Assembly (NCBI RefSeq): GCF_016429005.1
Contig: NZ_JAELTV010000008.1
Span: 1-48,742 of the forward strand
DNA from: Pedobacter sp. ASV19
GTDB lineage: Bacteria; Bacteroidota; Bacteroidia; Sphingobacteriales; Sphingobacteriaceae
Length of the DNA stretch: 48,742 nucleotides
Direction: 5' to 3'
The notes under the pieces were generated by a model. The model did not search any database. It was not told where the DNA came from and worked only from the letters and a program-made list of their open reading frames with translations. Below, in pieces: positions 25,255-33,289 of the stretch; position 1 is the stretch's first letter; each line of letters opens with the position of its first letter. Made by a program: the position numbers and the translations under genes.

Positions 25255-25854
25255 ATGGGAATCGCCGAACGCAAACTACGTCACAAAGAAAGTATCAGGA
25301 TAGGCATCCTGGAGGCCGCCTGGCAGCTGGTGATCACGGACGGCTGGCAATCCCTGTCTATCCGGAAAATTGCAGATGCCATAGAATACAGCATTCCTGT
25401 GATCTATAACCATTTCGAAAACAAAGAAGCCATTCTGCTCGAATTTACCAAAGAAGGTTTTGAAAAGCTGGCCGAAACCCTGGGAGAAGTCAAAGCAGCA
25501 TATGCAGACCCGGCACAGCAACTTGCAGCTATGGGCGATGCCTACTGGGACTTCGCCTTCGACAATAAAGAATATTACCAGCTCATGTTTGGCCTGGGTA
25601 TTCCCGCCTGCGATACCGTCAAAAAAGTTCCCGAAGTGCAGGAAATGACCGCACTGATGATCTCTACCATAAAAGAAGCCATTGCAGGCAGCAAAAACCC
25701 GGAAGCAGACTACTTTCTGAAATTCCATACCTACTGGTCCATTCTGCATGGATTGGTATCCATACAAATGATTGAAAGCGGAAAACCAGACGTCACCAAA
25801 AAGATGATTGTACAAGATGCCATGGCCGGATTTACCAAGGCACTTGTTGATTAA
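25255..25854 (+). CDS. TetR/AcrR family regulator (paralogue 1)
   Basis: The 199-residue protein has an N-terminal TetR HTH (residues about 15-60, ILEAAWQLVITDGWQSLSIRKIADAIEYSIPVIYNHFENKEAILLE) and a C-terminal helical ligand domain of the WHG type (YWDFAFDNKEYYQLMFG). Its DNA-binding helix RKIADAIEY is identical to that of the regulator at 40206, and both promoters hold TAAC-N3-GTTA. It probably represses itself and the DoxX gene 50 bases downstream. The ATG at 25255 is used; an in-frame upstream start at 25225 falls inside the -7 box and operator. Confidence 0.9.
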   Translation: MGIAERKLRHKESIRIGILEAAWQLVITDGWQSLSIRKIADAIEYSIPVIYNHFENKEAILLEFTKEGFEKLAETLGEVKAAYADPAQQLAAMGDAYWDFAFDNKEYYQLMFGLGIPACDTVKKVPEVQEMTALMISTIKEAIAGSKNPEADYFLKFHTYWSILHGLVSIQMIESGKPDVTKKMIVQDAMAGFTKALVD

Positions 25855-25904
25855 GCACAAAAAATAATATATTTACAACTCATACCTTTAAAACAAACTG
25901 AAGA

Positions 25905-26333
25905 ATGAGAAGAATCTTTAACACCAACTACAACCACCAAAGCCTTGATTTTGCACTTTTGCTCCTGAGAATAGGTATAGCAGCCTTTATGCTGACCCAT
26001 GGCCTGAGTAAAATAAATCCGGTACTTAGCGGTGCCCCAATTCAGTTTGGAGACCCTTTGGGGCTGGGTGAAAAGCTTTCTTTCTTCCTTACTGTTTTTG
26101 CAGAAGTAGGCTGTTCTGTACTGTTGCTGTTTGGTCTGGCTACCCGTCTGGCTGTGATTCCTTTGATCGTTACCATGGTGGTGGCCATTTTCATTATACA
26201 CGCACCCGACGCCTTTGCCAAAAAAGAACTTGCCTGGCACTATTTGATCGTTTATGTATTCCTGTTGTTTTCAGGCGCAGGCAGATACAGCGTAGATGCC
26301 CTGATTGGTAAAAAACCAGGCAGAAGACGTTAA
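25905..26333 (+). CDS. DoxX family membrane protein
   Basis: The 142-residue protein has four hydrophobic helices, and ALLLLRIGIAAFMLTHGLSKI opens the DoxX fold. FFLTVFAEVGCSVLLLFGLATRLAVIPLIVTM is the central helix pair. DoxX proteins are small quinone-oxidoreductase-like or stress-linked membrane proteins without a single agreed function. It lies 50 bases after a TetR gene in the same direction, so it is probably the regulated partner. Confidence 0.85.
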   Translation: MRRIFNTNYNHQSLDFALLLLRIGIAAFMLTHGLSKINPVLSGAPIQFGDPLGLGEKLSFFLTVFAEVGCSVLLLFGLATRLAVIPLIVTMVVAIFIIHAPDAFAKKELAWHYLIVYVFLLFSGAGRYSVDALIGKKPGRRR

Positions 26334-26377
26334 TTTATCCAAACATATCATTTCCAAGATTTAGCCGTTATAGCATT

Positions 26378-26983
26378 ATGAAGAAACTCGCATTATTTTG
26401 CCTGATGGCAATCACTATATCTATATCCGGATGTGGCCTCAATAAACAAGCCCAGCAGATCAAAGCGCTTGAAAAATGTACCTACAGGATCGTATCCGCC
26501 GACCAGATCTCCATTGCTGGAACAGACATTAAAAGTCTGATCAGCGATCAAAATATTAATATTGCCAGCTTGCCCGGCCTTGCACTTGGACTTTTGAGAC
26601 GGGATATCCCTTTAAGGGCTAAGCTGAACCTCGAGATCACCAATCCAAGTTCCAGCGATGCTTCCATCAATGAATTTGAATATAAGATCCTGATCAACCA
26701 GGAAGAGATTTCCAATGGTTTTGTGAATCAAAGTGTAGACGTAAACTCCGGACAATCAACTGTAGTGCCGGTAAATATGACCGCCAATATCTATCCCTTT
26801 ATTTCCAACAGTAAGACCATGGAAAGCATCACCGGCTTTTTAAAGGCCAGGAATGGAGGACCCGAAAAAAAGGGTATTGTTACCTTAAAGATCAGACCAA
26901 GCATTAAAGTTGCTGGAGCGATCATTAAATACCCAGGATTTATTACCATAGACAAAGAAATCAGCAGTAAAATTCTCTTGTAA
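26378..26983 (+). CDS. LEA14-like (LEA_2/WHy) lipoprotein
   Basis: The 201-residue lipoprotein has a signal ending ISISGC-GL. Residues about 80-150 (LRAKLNLEITNPSSSDASINEFEYKILINQEEISNGF followed by a strand with PVNM) show the beta-sandwich pattern of LEA14-like desiccation proteins. The function in bacteria is unclear; a periplasmic stress role is a family-based guess. The 3' end is followed by the long hairpin at 26992-27066 that reaches into the next gene and could serve as its terminator. Confidence 0.7.
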   Translation: MKKLALFCLMAITISISGCGLNKQAQQIKALEKCTYRIVSADQISIAGTDIKSLISDQNINIASLPGLALGLLRRDIPLRAKLNLEITNPSSSDASINEFEYKILINQEEISNGFVNQSVDVNSGQSTVVPVNMTANIYPFISNSKTMESITGFLKARNGGPEKKGIVTLKIRPSIKVAGAIIKYPGFITIDKEISSKILL

Positions 26984-26991
26984 AATATTTG

Positions 26992-27066
26992 AGGGGAGCC
27001 CTAAGTTTCATTGGTATTGATTAATTTCGGAAATTAACTGATACATATGAAACTTAGGGCTTCTTT
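26992..27066 (+). promoter_or_regulatory. Long hairpin covering the PIG-L start codon
   Basis: GCCCTAAGTTTCAT (26998-27011) is the perfect complement of ATGAAACTTAGGGC (27047-27060), whose first three bases are the start codon of the deacetylase gene. Six further outer pairs, three of them G-T, extend it to 26992-27066. After a 2x2 internal loop, 27014-27026 pairs with 27032-27044 with one mismatch, closing on a 5-base loop. The whole leader thus folds into one stem with the start codon in it. Confidence 0.75.
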
Positions 27067-29497
27067 ATTGCTGCTTATTTTTGCAACCCCGTTTTTTCTT
27101 AAAGCACAAACCTCTACTCAACTCCCTACGGGCGAGATTAAGCAAGGCCTCGAAGCCCTGAATGTAGTAGGCAGTGTTTTGTATATTGCCGCACACCCCG
27201 ATGACGAAAATACCCGCCTGCTGGCTTATCTGGCCAAAGGCCGTAAGTTAAGGACCGGCTATCTGTCTCTCACCAGGGGAGATGGAGGGCAGAACCTGAT
27301 TGGAAATGAACAAGCCGATTTGCTGGGTCTGATCCGTACACAGGAACTGCTGGCTGCAAGACGCACCGACGGCGCAGAACAGTTTTTTACCAGAGCCAAT
27401 GATTTTGGCTTCTCCAAGAACCCGGAAGAAAGTTTTAAAATATGGGGCAAACATCAAATCCTGGGCGATGTGGTCTGGGTGATCCGTAAATTCAGACCAG
27501 ATGTAATTATTACCCGTTTCCCTGAAGATGGAAGAGCCGGACATGGACACCATTCTGCTTCTGCTATTCTTGCCCGTGAAGCCTTTAGTGCAGCTGCCGA
27601 TCCAAAACAATTTCCCGAACAACTTAAATACGTAAAGATCTGGCAGGCCAAACGCCTGGTCTGGAATACCTTCAATTTTGGAGGCAACAATACCACTTCT
27701 GATGACCAGCTTAAAATAGATGTAGGTAGTTTTAACCCCTTGCTGGGCAAAGGTTACGGAGAAATAGCGGCCGAAAGCAGATCCAACCACAAGAGCCAGG
27801 GCTTTGGCTCCGCTAAACAGCGCGGGCCGGCCATAGAATATTTTAGCCCGGTTGCTGGTGCCACGGCTAAACAGGATCTTTTTGAAGGCATAGACCAAAC
27901 CTGGACACGTGTTAAAGACGGGCAGGAGATCAGCCGACTGATCCAGGAAGCCAATGCGGCTTACCAGCTTACTGAACCATCTAAATCTGTGCCCGCCCTG
28001 GTCAGGATCCTTACAGCGGCCGAAAAATTATCAGACGACTATTGGAAAACAGAAAAGATAAAAAAGATTAAGGAACTCCTGGTTGCCGCTTCGGGGCTTT
28101 GGTTCGAAAGCTATGCCAAGCAAGCCCAATATGCCTTAAAAGAATCTATTCCTGTCAATTCACAGATCCTCATCCGTCCGGGAAATTCCATCGTATTTTC
28201 TGATGTGTCGGACTTAGTGGCCCCCCCACCAGCAGCCCAGAGCAACGAAATCATAAATATACGGAGCAAAATTTCTGCAGATCAGCTCTCACAGCCCTAT
28301 TGGCTGGCGGAGAAACACGCCATTGGCACCTATACCATTAACGACCCCTTACTAATTGGCTATCCTGAAAACCCCAATTTGCCGAAGATCACCTTCAGTT
28401 TTAATATCGAAGGAAAAATCATCAGCTTTGACAGGCCGGTAGTCTACAAATACACCGATCCGGTAAAAGGAGAAATTTACCAGCCTTTGGTGATTGCCCC
28501 CCCGGTTACCGCAACCCTGGCAGAAAAAGCCTATGTGTTTAATGGCAACCAGCCCCGGAATTTTGCTGTACAACTCAACAGCTTTAAAGATGGGAGCCAG
28601 GGCACCCTGATTCCAGTGGTTCCTGATGGATGGAAAGTGTCGCCAGAGAAGATCGACTTCAACCTGGTTGCAAAAGGAGATCAGGAGCTGGTTAATTTTA
28701 CCGTTACCCCGGGAGGATCCATTCGAAGCGGCACACTTTCTTTAAAAATACAGACTGACGGTCAAACTTTTAACCGTGGCTTGCATGTGATCAATTATGA
28801 TCATATTCCCGTTCAAACTTTATTTCCCCTAGCCGAAGCCCGTGTAGAACAGGTAGACCTGAAGATCTCTGGTAAAAAGATTGGCTATATTGCCGGAGCG
28901 GGTGATCTGATCCCCCAGTCTTTAAAACAGATTGGCTATGAAGTGACCCTGCTCTCTGATCATGAAGTACTCAATACCGATCTCTCCGGTTTTGACGCCA
29001 TTATTACCGGGGTACGACTGTACAACATCAATGACCAGGTAAAAGCCATGCAGCCTAAACTGCTCAAATATGTAGAGGCAGGAGGGACTTTGATGATCCA
29101 GTACAATGTAAACAGTCCTCTGAAGATCAACGACCTGGGGCCATATCCTTTTAAGCTCACAAGAGACCGGGTTACTGAAGAAGATGCTAAAGTCACTTTC
29201 CTGGCACCGGATCACCAGGTGCTCAACTACCCGAATAAAATCACCACCAAAGACTTTGACGGCTGGGTGCAGGAGCGTGGTATTTATTTTGCAACAGATA
29301 TCGATCCAAAATATACCGCAGTACTGTCTATGAACGACACCGGAGAAAAGCCCTCCAACGGATCACTGCTCGTAGCCAGTTATGGTAAAGGCAAATACGT
29401 CTATTCCGGTCTGGTCTTTTACCGTGAACTTCCTGCAGGTGTACCAGGCGCATACCGATTGCTGGTCAATTTAATTTCAAACCAAAATACCAGATAA
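27047..29497 (+). CDS. Secreted PIG-L/LmbE family deacetylase, large multidomain form
   Basis: The 816-residue exported protein (signal ending FFLKAQ) begins with a zinc-dependent PIG-L N-acetyl-sugar deacetylase domain. AAHPDDE (residues 48-54) and GHGHHSAS (165-172) carry the metal and catalytic residues. A middle helical part (about 290-370), beta-sandwich domains (about 400-600) and a C-terminal class I glutamine-amidotransferase-like fold (about 610-810, starting KKIGYIAGAGDLIPQSLKQIGYEV) follow. This large form is common in Bacteroidota, with unknown substrate. It is translationally coupled to a small membrane protein and a symporter, which suggests that it produces or processes the transported compound. 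Its start codon lies in a strong hairpin. Confidence 0.88.
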   Translation: MKLRASLLLLIFATPFFLKAQTSTQLPTGEIKQGLEALNVVGSVLYIAAHPDDENTRLLAYLAKGRKLRTGYLSLTRGDGGQNLIGNEQADLLGLIRTQELLAARRTDGAEQFFTRANDFGFSKNPEESFKIWGKHQILGDVVWVIRKFRPDVIITRFPEDGRAGHGHHSASAILAREAFSAAADPKQFPEQLKYVKIWQAKRLVWNTFNFGGNNTTSDDQLKIDVGSFNPLLGKGYGEIAAESRSNHKSQGFGSAKQRGPAIEYFSPVAGATAKQDLFEGIDQTWTRVKDGQEISRLIQEANAAYQLTEPSKSVPALVRILTAAEKLSDDYWKTEKIKKIKELLVAASGLWFESYAKQAQYALKESIPVNSQILIRPGNSIVFSDVSDLVAPPPAAQSNEIINIRSKISADQLSQPYWLAEKHAIGTYTINDPLLIGYPENPNLPKITFSFNIEGKIISFDRPVVYKYTDPVKGEIYQPLVIAPPVTATLAEKAYVFNGNQPRNFAVQLNSFKDGSQGTLIPVVPDGWKVSPEKIDFNLVAKGDQELVNFTVTPGGSIRSGTLSLKIQTDGQTFNRGLHVINYDHIPVQTLFPLAEARVEQVDLKISGKKIGYIAGAGDLIPQSLKQIGYEVTLLSDHEVLNTDLSGFDAIITGVRLYNINDQVKAMQPKLLKYVEAGGTLMIQYNVNSPLKINDLGPYPFKLTRDRVTEEDAKVTFLAPDHQVLNYPNKITTKDFDGWVQERGIYFATDIDPKYTAVLSMNDTGEKPSNGSLLVASYGKGKYVYSGLVFYRELPAGVPGAYRLLVNLISNQNTR

Positions 29498-29628
29498 TGA
29501 AGGATCCTAAAAAAGACCCTGAACTGCCGCCTTTTGTCAAAAGCTGGCAGCAGTTTTACCGGCTGCTGATCCTCTGGCTGGGGGTACTGATCCTTTTGTT
29601 TTACCTTTTTACAAAATACTTTGAATGA
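29497..29628 (+). CDS. Small single-pass membrane protein (43 aa), coupled to symporter
   Basis: The start ATG (29497-29499) shares one base with the stop of the deacetylase gene. The stop TGA (29626-29628) overlaps the symporter start in an ATGA arrangement. The product begins MKDPKKDPELPPFVKSWQQF and continues with one hydrophobic helix (about residues 22-38, RLLILWLGVLILLFYLF). The double coupling makes it very likely to be a real gene, although it is short enough to be missed by gene callers. A small accessory subunit of the sodium:solute symporter is the most likely role, by analogy with two-subunit symporters; this is inference. Confidence 0.82.
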   Translation: MKDPKKDPELPPFVKSWQQFYRLLILWLGVLILLFYLFTKYFE

Positions 29629-31331
29629 GCAACCTCGACTGGGCAGTACTGATCTGTACCTTATTGGCCATTGTGGTTTATGGGGTGTACAAGAGCCGTG
29701 GTGCTCAAAACATCCAGGGCTATCTGCTGGGCAACCAGAGTATGCCCTGGTACAGTGTTTGCCTTTCGGTGATGGCTACACAGGCCAGTGCCATTACTTT
29801 TCTCTCTGCGCCGGGCCTTGCATACTCTACCGGAATGAGCTTTGTACAGTTCTATTTTGGTTTGCCCCTGGCAATGATTGTCTTGTGCATCACCTTTGTT
29901 CCTATATTTCATCGCTTAAAGGTCTATACCGCCTACGAATACCTGGAACAGCGTTTTGATTTAAATACCCGGGCCTTAACCGCCTTTCTTTTTCTCATTC
30001 AGCGGGGCTTGTCTACAGGAATTACCATTTATGCGCCATCGATCATACTCTCTACGATACTGAACATCAATACAACCTATACAACCATATTTATCGGCGG
30101 TCTGGTCATCTTTTATACCGTTTACGGAGGTACAAAAGCGGTTTCTTATACACAAATGCTGCAAATGACCATTATTTTTTGTGGTCTTTTCGCAGCGGGT
30201 GTAGTGGTGGTACACTTGTTGCCTTCCAGTGTAGGCTTGGGCAAAGCCATCAGTATTGCCGGTAAAATGGGGCGGACCAATGCCATAGACTTTAAATTTG
30301 ACTGGAACAACCAGTATACCGTCTGGAGCGGACTGATTGGTGGTTTTTTCCTGCAGCTCTCTTACTTTGGTACTGATCAAAGCCAGGTAGGGCGGTATCT
30401 TACCGGTTCGTCTGTAGGGCAGAGCCGTATGGGCCTGCTGATGAACGGTCTGGTGAAAATCCCGATGCAGTTCCTGATCCTGCTGATCGGGGTACTGGTC
30501 TTCGCCTTTTATCAATACAACCGTCCCCCGGTATTCTTTAATAGTTTTGAACTGAATAAACTCCAAAACAGTAGCTATCAGCCCGAACTGAAGCATATTG
30601 AAGCAGAATATACCGATATTTTTAACAAAAAGCAGCAGCAGTTGCAGCAATTGGAAACCGCTCTTGATCAGAAAGATCAGGCCGGAATTGACCAGCAGCG
30701 GATCCTTTTGAAGGAAGCTGATGAACAGGCCAAAAGTGTCAGGAAAAAGGCTACAGACCTGATGCTGAAAAATGACCCCAAGGCCGACATCAACGACAAC
30801 AATTATATCTTTCTAAGCTTTGTAACCAAATACCTTCCAAAAGGCTTAATTGGTTTGCTGATCGCGATTATTTTCCTGGCTTCTATGGGTTCAACAGCCA
30901 GCGCTTTAAATTCTCTGGCTTCTACAAGTGTAATTGATATTTATAAAAGACTGATCAATAAACAGGCAACAGACCAGCAATACCTCAATGCTTCCAGATG
31001 GGCAACTATTTTATGGGGTGGTGTCTGTATTCTGATGGCTTTATACGCCAGTAAGATCGGTAATCTGATCGAGGCAGTGAACATTCTCGGATCTTATATT
31101 TATGGTACAATCCTGGGGGTGTTTTTAGTGGCCTTTTATCTGAAAAAGGTAGATGGAAAAGCGGTCTTTATTGCAGCCATTCTAACCGAAATAGCGGTTT
31201 GTGTTTGCGGGTACTACAAAGTGGTGGCTTATTTATGGCTCAATGTTATCGGCTGTTTGCTGGTGGTGGTACTCAGCCTCCTTCTCCAGCAAATACTGAA
31301 GCCTGTACAACATAAAAAAGGGCAGCCCTGA
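29625..31331 (+). CDS. Sodium:solute symporter (SSS family) with soluble insertion
   Basis: The 568-residue membrane protein has about 13 helices and the SSS pattern: LLGNQSMPWYSVCLSVMATQASAITFLSAPG early, then FFLQLSYFGTDQSQVGRYLTG in the middle and IIFLASMGSTASALNSLASTSVIDIYKR, which carries sodium-site residues. Between about residues 305 and 395 it has a charged soluble insertion rich in Gln, Lys and Glu (KKQQQLQQLETALDQKDQ) predicted to form a coiled coil, which simple SSS transporters lack. It is coupled upstream to a 43-residue membrane protein and the PIG-L deacetylase. The solute is unknown; an amino sugar or similar is a guess from context. Confidence 0.9.
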   Translation: MSNLDWAVLICTLLAIVVYGVYKSRGAQNIQGYLLGNQSMPWYSVCLSVMATQASAITFLSAPGLAYSTGMSFVQFYFGLPLAMIVLCITFVPIFHRLKVYTAYEYLEQRFDLNTRALTAFLFLIQRGLSTGITIYAPSIILSTILNINTTYTTIFIGGLVIFYTVYGGTKAVSYTQMLQMTIIFCGLFAAGVVVVHLLPSSVGLGKAISIAGKMGRTNAIDFKFDWNNQYTVWSGLIGGFFLQLSYFGTDQSQVGRYLTGSSVGQSRMGLLMNGLVKIPMQFLILLIGVLVFAFYQYNRPPVFFNSFELNKLQNSSYQPELKHIEAEYTDIFNKKQQQLQQLETALDQKDQAGIDQQRILLKEADEQAKSVRKKATDLMLKNDPKADINDNNYIFLSFVTKYLPKGLIGLLIAIIFLASMGSTASALNSLASTSVIDIYKRLINKQATDQQYLNASRWATILWGGVCILMALYASKIGNLIEAVNILGSYIYGTILGVFLVAFYLKKVDGKAVFIAAILTEIAVCVCGYYKVVAYLWLNVIGCLLVVVLSLLLQQILKPVQHKKGQP

Positions 31332-31342
31332 AGGCGGCCCTT
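31318..31342. terminator. Bidirectional terminator between symporter and DUF2911 genes
   Basis: AAGGGC-A-GCC (31318-31327) pairs with GGC-G-GCCCTT (31333-31342), nine pairs with one mismatch and a 5-base loop. It contains the symporter stop codon. The run of A before it acts as a T-run for the minus-strand gene. Confidence 0.65.
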
Positions 31343-31359
31343 AAAAGAAGATTGAGAAA

Positions 31360-32208
31360 CTATTTCTTCGCTTCAGCCAATAATGCTGAATTCAATCTTA
31401 CATATTCTTCATTGTTTGATTCTTTTGCCAGTTTAAGACCTGCCTCTGCGCTAGCAGCTGCACCTTTTTTATCCCCCATTTTTAACTGGACACGGCCTTT
31501 CCATAACCTGATCCACGGACCTTTTTGATCTGCAGCTTCTGCCGCGTTCATCCATTCCAGGGCCTTATTCAGGTCTTTGCCATTTTCATAGTAATATTGT
31601 GCAGCAGCGAAATACGGTTTTTTCTCTCCTTTCATGGCCTCATCAATGCTCGCCATTACTTTAGTATCCACATCGGTGGTCAGGTTCACGCTCACAGAAG
31701 TATTTTCCCATTGTAATTGTAACTGAGCCTTAGTTGGATATACGTTGGCCAGCTGTATAGTAAAGGTTTCTACCTTATCTTTTAAAGCTACTGGTTTTAC
31801 CTTAACCCTCAGTAAGTCTTCAGACTCTTTATATTCGTAAGCGCCCCATTGTTTAGACATTTTATTGAGGATCACCGTCCATTCGTCCTTGCCTGGAATA
31901 GTGAAAAGTTCATACTCACCAGCAGGAACAGGTTTACCTTCAAAAGTAACATCATCTGTAAATTTAATGACTGTAGCACTGTTTGCACCAGTTCGCCATA
32001 CATTACCATACAACTCCAGACCTCCAAAGATCTTTCTTCCTTTCACATTCGGGCGGGAGTAACTGATGGATATTTTGCCTAAACCAAAATCCTGTGTGAT
32101 GGTTTGTCCACTGCTGGCCTGTGGAATTTTTACACCTTGTGCCTTAAGTTCAGCATGCAGGGATACTGTAAGAAGCACAAGAAGGGATGCTTTTAAGGTT
32201 GTTTTCAT
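31360..32208 (-). CDS. DUF2911 domain protein with TPR-like tail
   Basis: The 282-residue exported protein (signal ending AELKAQ) has the DUF2911 pattern: ISISYSRPNVKGRKIFGGLELYGNVWRTGANSATVIKFTDDVTFEGKPVPAGEYELFTIPG, with the key run split over residues about 48-110. Residues about 195-280 form TPR-like helices (YYYENGKDLNKALEWMNAAEAAD). The function of the family is unknown; it is widespread as a single gene in Bacteroidota and Gemmatimonadota. It is convergent with the symporter gene and shares a terminator with it. Confidence 0.87.
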   Translation of the reverse strand: MKTTLKASLLVLLTVSLHAELKAQGVKIPQASSGQTITQDFGLGKISISYSRPNVKGRKIFGGLELYGNVWRTGANSATVIKFTDDVTFEGKPVPAGEYELFTIPGKDEWTVILNKMSKQWGAYEYKESEDLLRVKVKPVALKDKVETFTIQLANVYPTKAQLQLQWENTSVSVNLTTDVDTKVMASIDEAMKGEKKPYFAAAQYYYENGKDLNKALEWMNAAEAADQKGPWIRLWKGRVQLKMGDKKGAAASAEAGLKLAKESNNEEYVRLNSALLAEAKK

Positions 32209-32271
32209 TTTGTTTTTTTTACTAAAATACGGTTAAGCTGTTGAATTCAATAGGATGTTTTGTAATTATAG

Positions 32272-32369
32272 CCGAAAATTCTGTACATCTGCTTCAAGAC
32301 TAACGATATCAGGCGGCTGAAAAAGCCGCAGATCTCTGAGGTCTTTCCGCAGCGTACGAGAATTTTCGG
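32272..32369. repeat. Structured intergenic palindrome, REP-like
   Basis: CCGAAAATTCTGTAC (32272-32286) pairs with GTACGAGAATTTTCGG (32354-32369) with a single bulged base. Inside, AAGAC pairs with GTCTT, and a perfect GCGGCT-GAAAA-AGCCGC hairpin lies at 32313-32329. The layout (outer AAAATT stem, inner GC hairpin) recalls the elements beside the DapB-like gene, although the sequence is not the same. Confidence 0.65.
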
Positions 32370-32566
32370 TAGCAAGGTGCAGAGGGCGGGAGACCAGGCT
32401 GGGCGGATAAATAACACTTCGTTTCTTTTTTAATCTTTCTGTTTTTTATGTGTTTGGTTTGTATTTAGTTGAATACTACGAGGTGAATAGTTCCAGGTAA
32501 ATAAGAATTATCTCTATAACAAATAAGAAAAAAACAGAGACTGAACAGGTATTTTATTCCTGGTTG

Positions 32567-32610
32567 ATCCCTGTTTAATCCCTGTTTGGTCCCTGTTTAA
32601 TCCCTGTTTT
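32567..32610 (+). repeat. Four tandem 11-bp repeats (ATCCCTGTTTA)
   Basis: Four head-to-tail units start at 32567, 32578, 32589 and 32600, differing only in the first or last base. The period is close to one DNA helical turn. A complementary AACAGG lies just upstream. Confidence 0.8.
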
Positions 32611-32736
32611 TAATAAACCAATTAGTAACCTGTTCCAGGCATGAATGTATGCAGATGTACGCTTGTTCTTCCATCTTAATTTGTTGGTTTTGAATCTTAG
32701 TTATGGGGGGAGTGATCAACCGGGGATTTACCGGAA

Positions 32737-33120
32737 CTATGGCTGTGCGCTCCTGGAAATTTTAATTTGCATCATTTGAGCGATAGAGGATGCCCGTTTT
32801 AAAGCCTCGTCCGTTCTTGTTCCTTTAAAATGGGTTTTAAGTGCATCTTCCCAAAGCACCAGCCAGCGCTGGAAATGTTCTGGTTTTAAAGGGATGAACT
32901 GATTCAGTTGGATATGTTTAAGCATGGGGTTTCCGCTGTAAGTATGCACATCAAATAAAATGGTTTCCCAAAAGGAGACCATGACCGGAATATGCTGTAT
33001 TAAAGAAAAATCGGCGGCTTTAAAAACCGGCCCGATCAGTTCGTCTTCCAGCGCCTTATTGTAAAATGCATTCACCAATAACTCGAGGTCTTCTTTTTTC
33101 TCGATATCCTTCATGGGCAT
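32737..33120 (-). CDS. Truncated hemoglobin, group III
   Basis: The 127-residue heme protein has the compact 2-on-2 globin pattern: LVNAFYNKALEDELIGPVF, VSFWETILFDVHTYSGNPMLKH, then PEHFQRWLVLWEDAL with the proximal His in the F helix. This is typical of group III truncated hemoglobins, which handle oxygen or nitric oxide in the cytoplasm. Starts at 33120 (MPMKDIEKK) or 33114 fit; an open frame up to 33165 adds an unlikely hydrophobic N-terminus. It is divergent from an efflux operon, with a perfect palindrome between them. Confidence 0.85.
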   Translation of the reverse strand: MPMKDIEKKEDLELLVNAFYNKALEDELIGPVFKAADFSLIQHIPVMVSFWETILFDVHTYSGNPMLKHIQLNQFIPLKPEHFQRWLVLWEDALKTHFKGTRTDEALKRASSIAQMMQIKISRSAQP

Positions 33121-33202
33121 AAAAGTAAGTATAAGAAATAGGGCATTTAAATACCGTATGAGCATAATTGTAATATAAAAGTAAAGTATGAGTTCTTGTC
33201 CA

Positions 33203-33223
33203 AATTATTTGATTCAAATAATT
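33203..33223. promoter_or_regulatory. Perfect palindrome in the hemoglobin/efflux divergent region
   Basis: The 10-base arms AATTATTTGA and TCAAATAATT flank one central T. The centre (33213) lies about 64 bases before the predicted start of the efflux transcript, a distance typical of class I activation by Crp/Fnr proteins. The core TTTGA/TCAAA resembles Crp/Fnr half sites. The binding protein is not known. Confidence 0.55.
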
Positions 33224-33242
33224 ATTGATTTGAAGCACATAC

Positions 33243-33271
33243 TTTGAATTTATGCCTTCGGAATAAATTTG
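33243..33271 (+). promoter_or_regulatory. Promoter of the first RND operon (TTTG-N17-TAAATTTG)
   Basis: The -33 TTTG (33243-33246) and -7 TAAATTTG (33264-33271) are both exact matches to the Bacteroidota consensus with a 17-base spacer. The start of transcription would lie near 33278, about 12 bases before the ATG at 33290. Confidence 0.72.
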
Positions 33272-33289
33272 CAGTGTAAAATACACACT

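Larger units (their letters stand above)
32209..32736. other. Intergenic region with long inverted repeat and 11-bp tandem repeats
   Basis: This 528-base gap before the minus-strand DUF2911 gene has no convincing reading frame. It holds the imperfect palindrome 32272-32369 with an inner hairpin, and four 11-base tandem repeats at 32567-32610. The remaining sequence is AT-rich and shows nothing recognisable. Confidence 0.7.

Noticed and set aside
25276-25860. Minus-strand frame of 194 codons opposite the first TetR gene
   Set aside because: It is Cys- and Phe-rich with no recognisable domain and covers almost exactly the TetR gene.
27248-27898. Long minus-strand frame of 216 codons inside the PIG-L gene
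   Set aside because: It is antisense to a clear multidomain enzyme, has no domain and no start context; a shadow frame.
33269-33289. TTG start for the first TolC gene
   Set aside because: It falls in the -7 promoter box; the ATG at 33290 begins the signal peptide.
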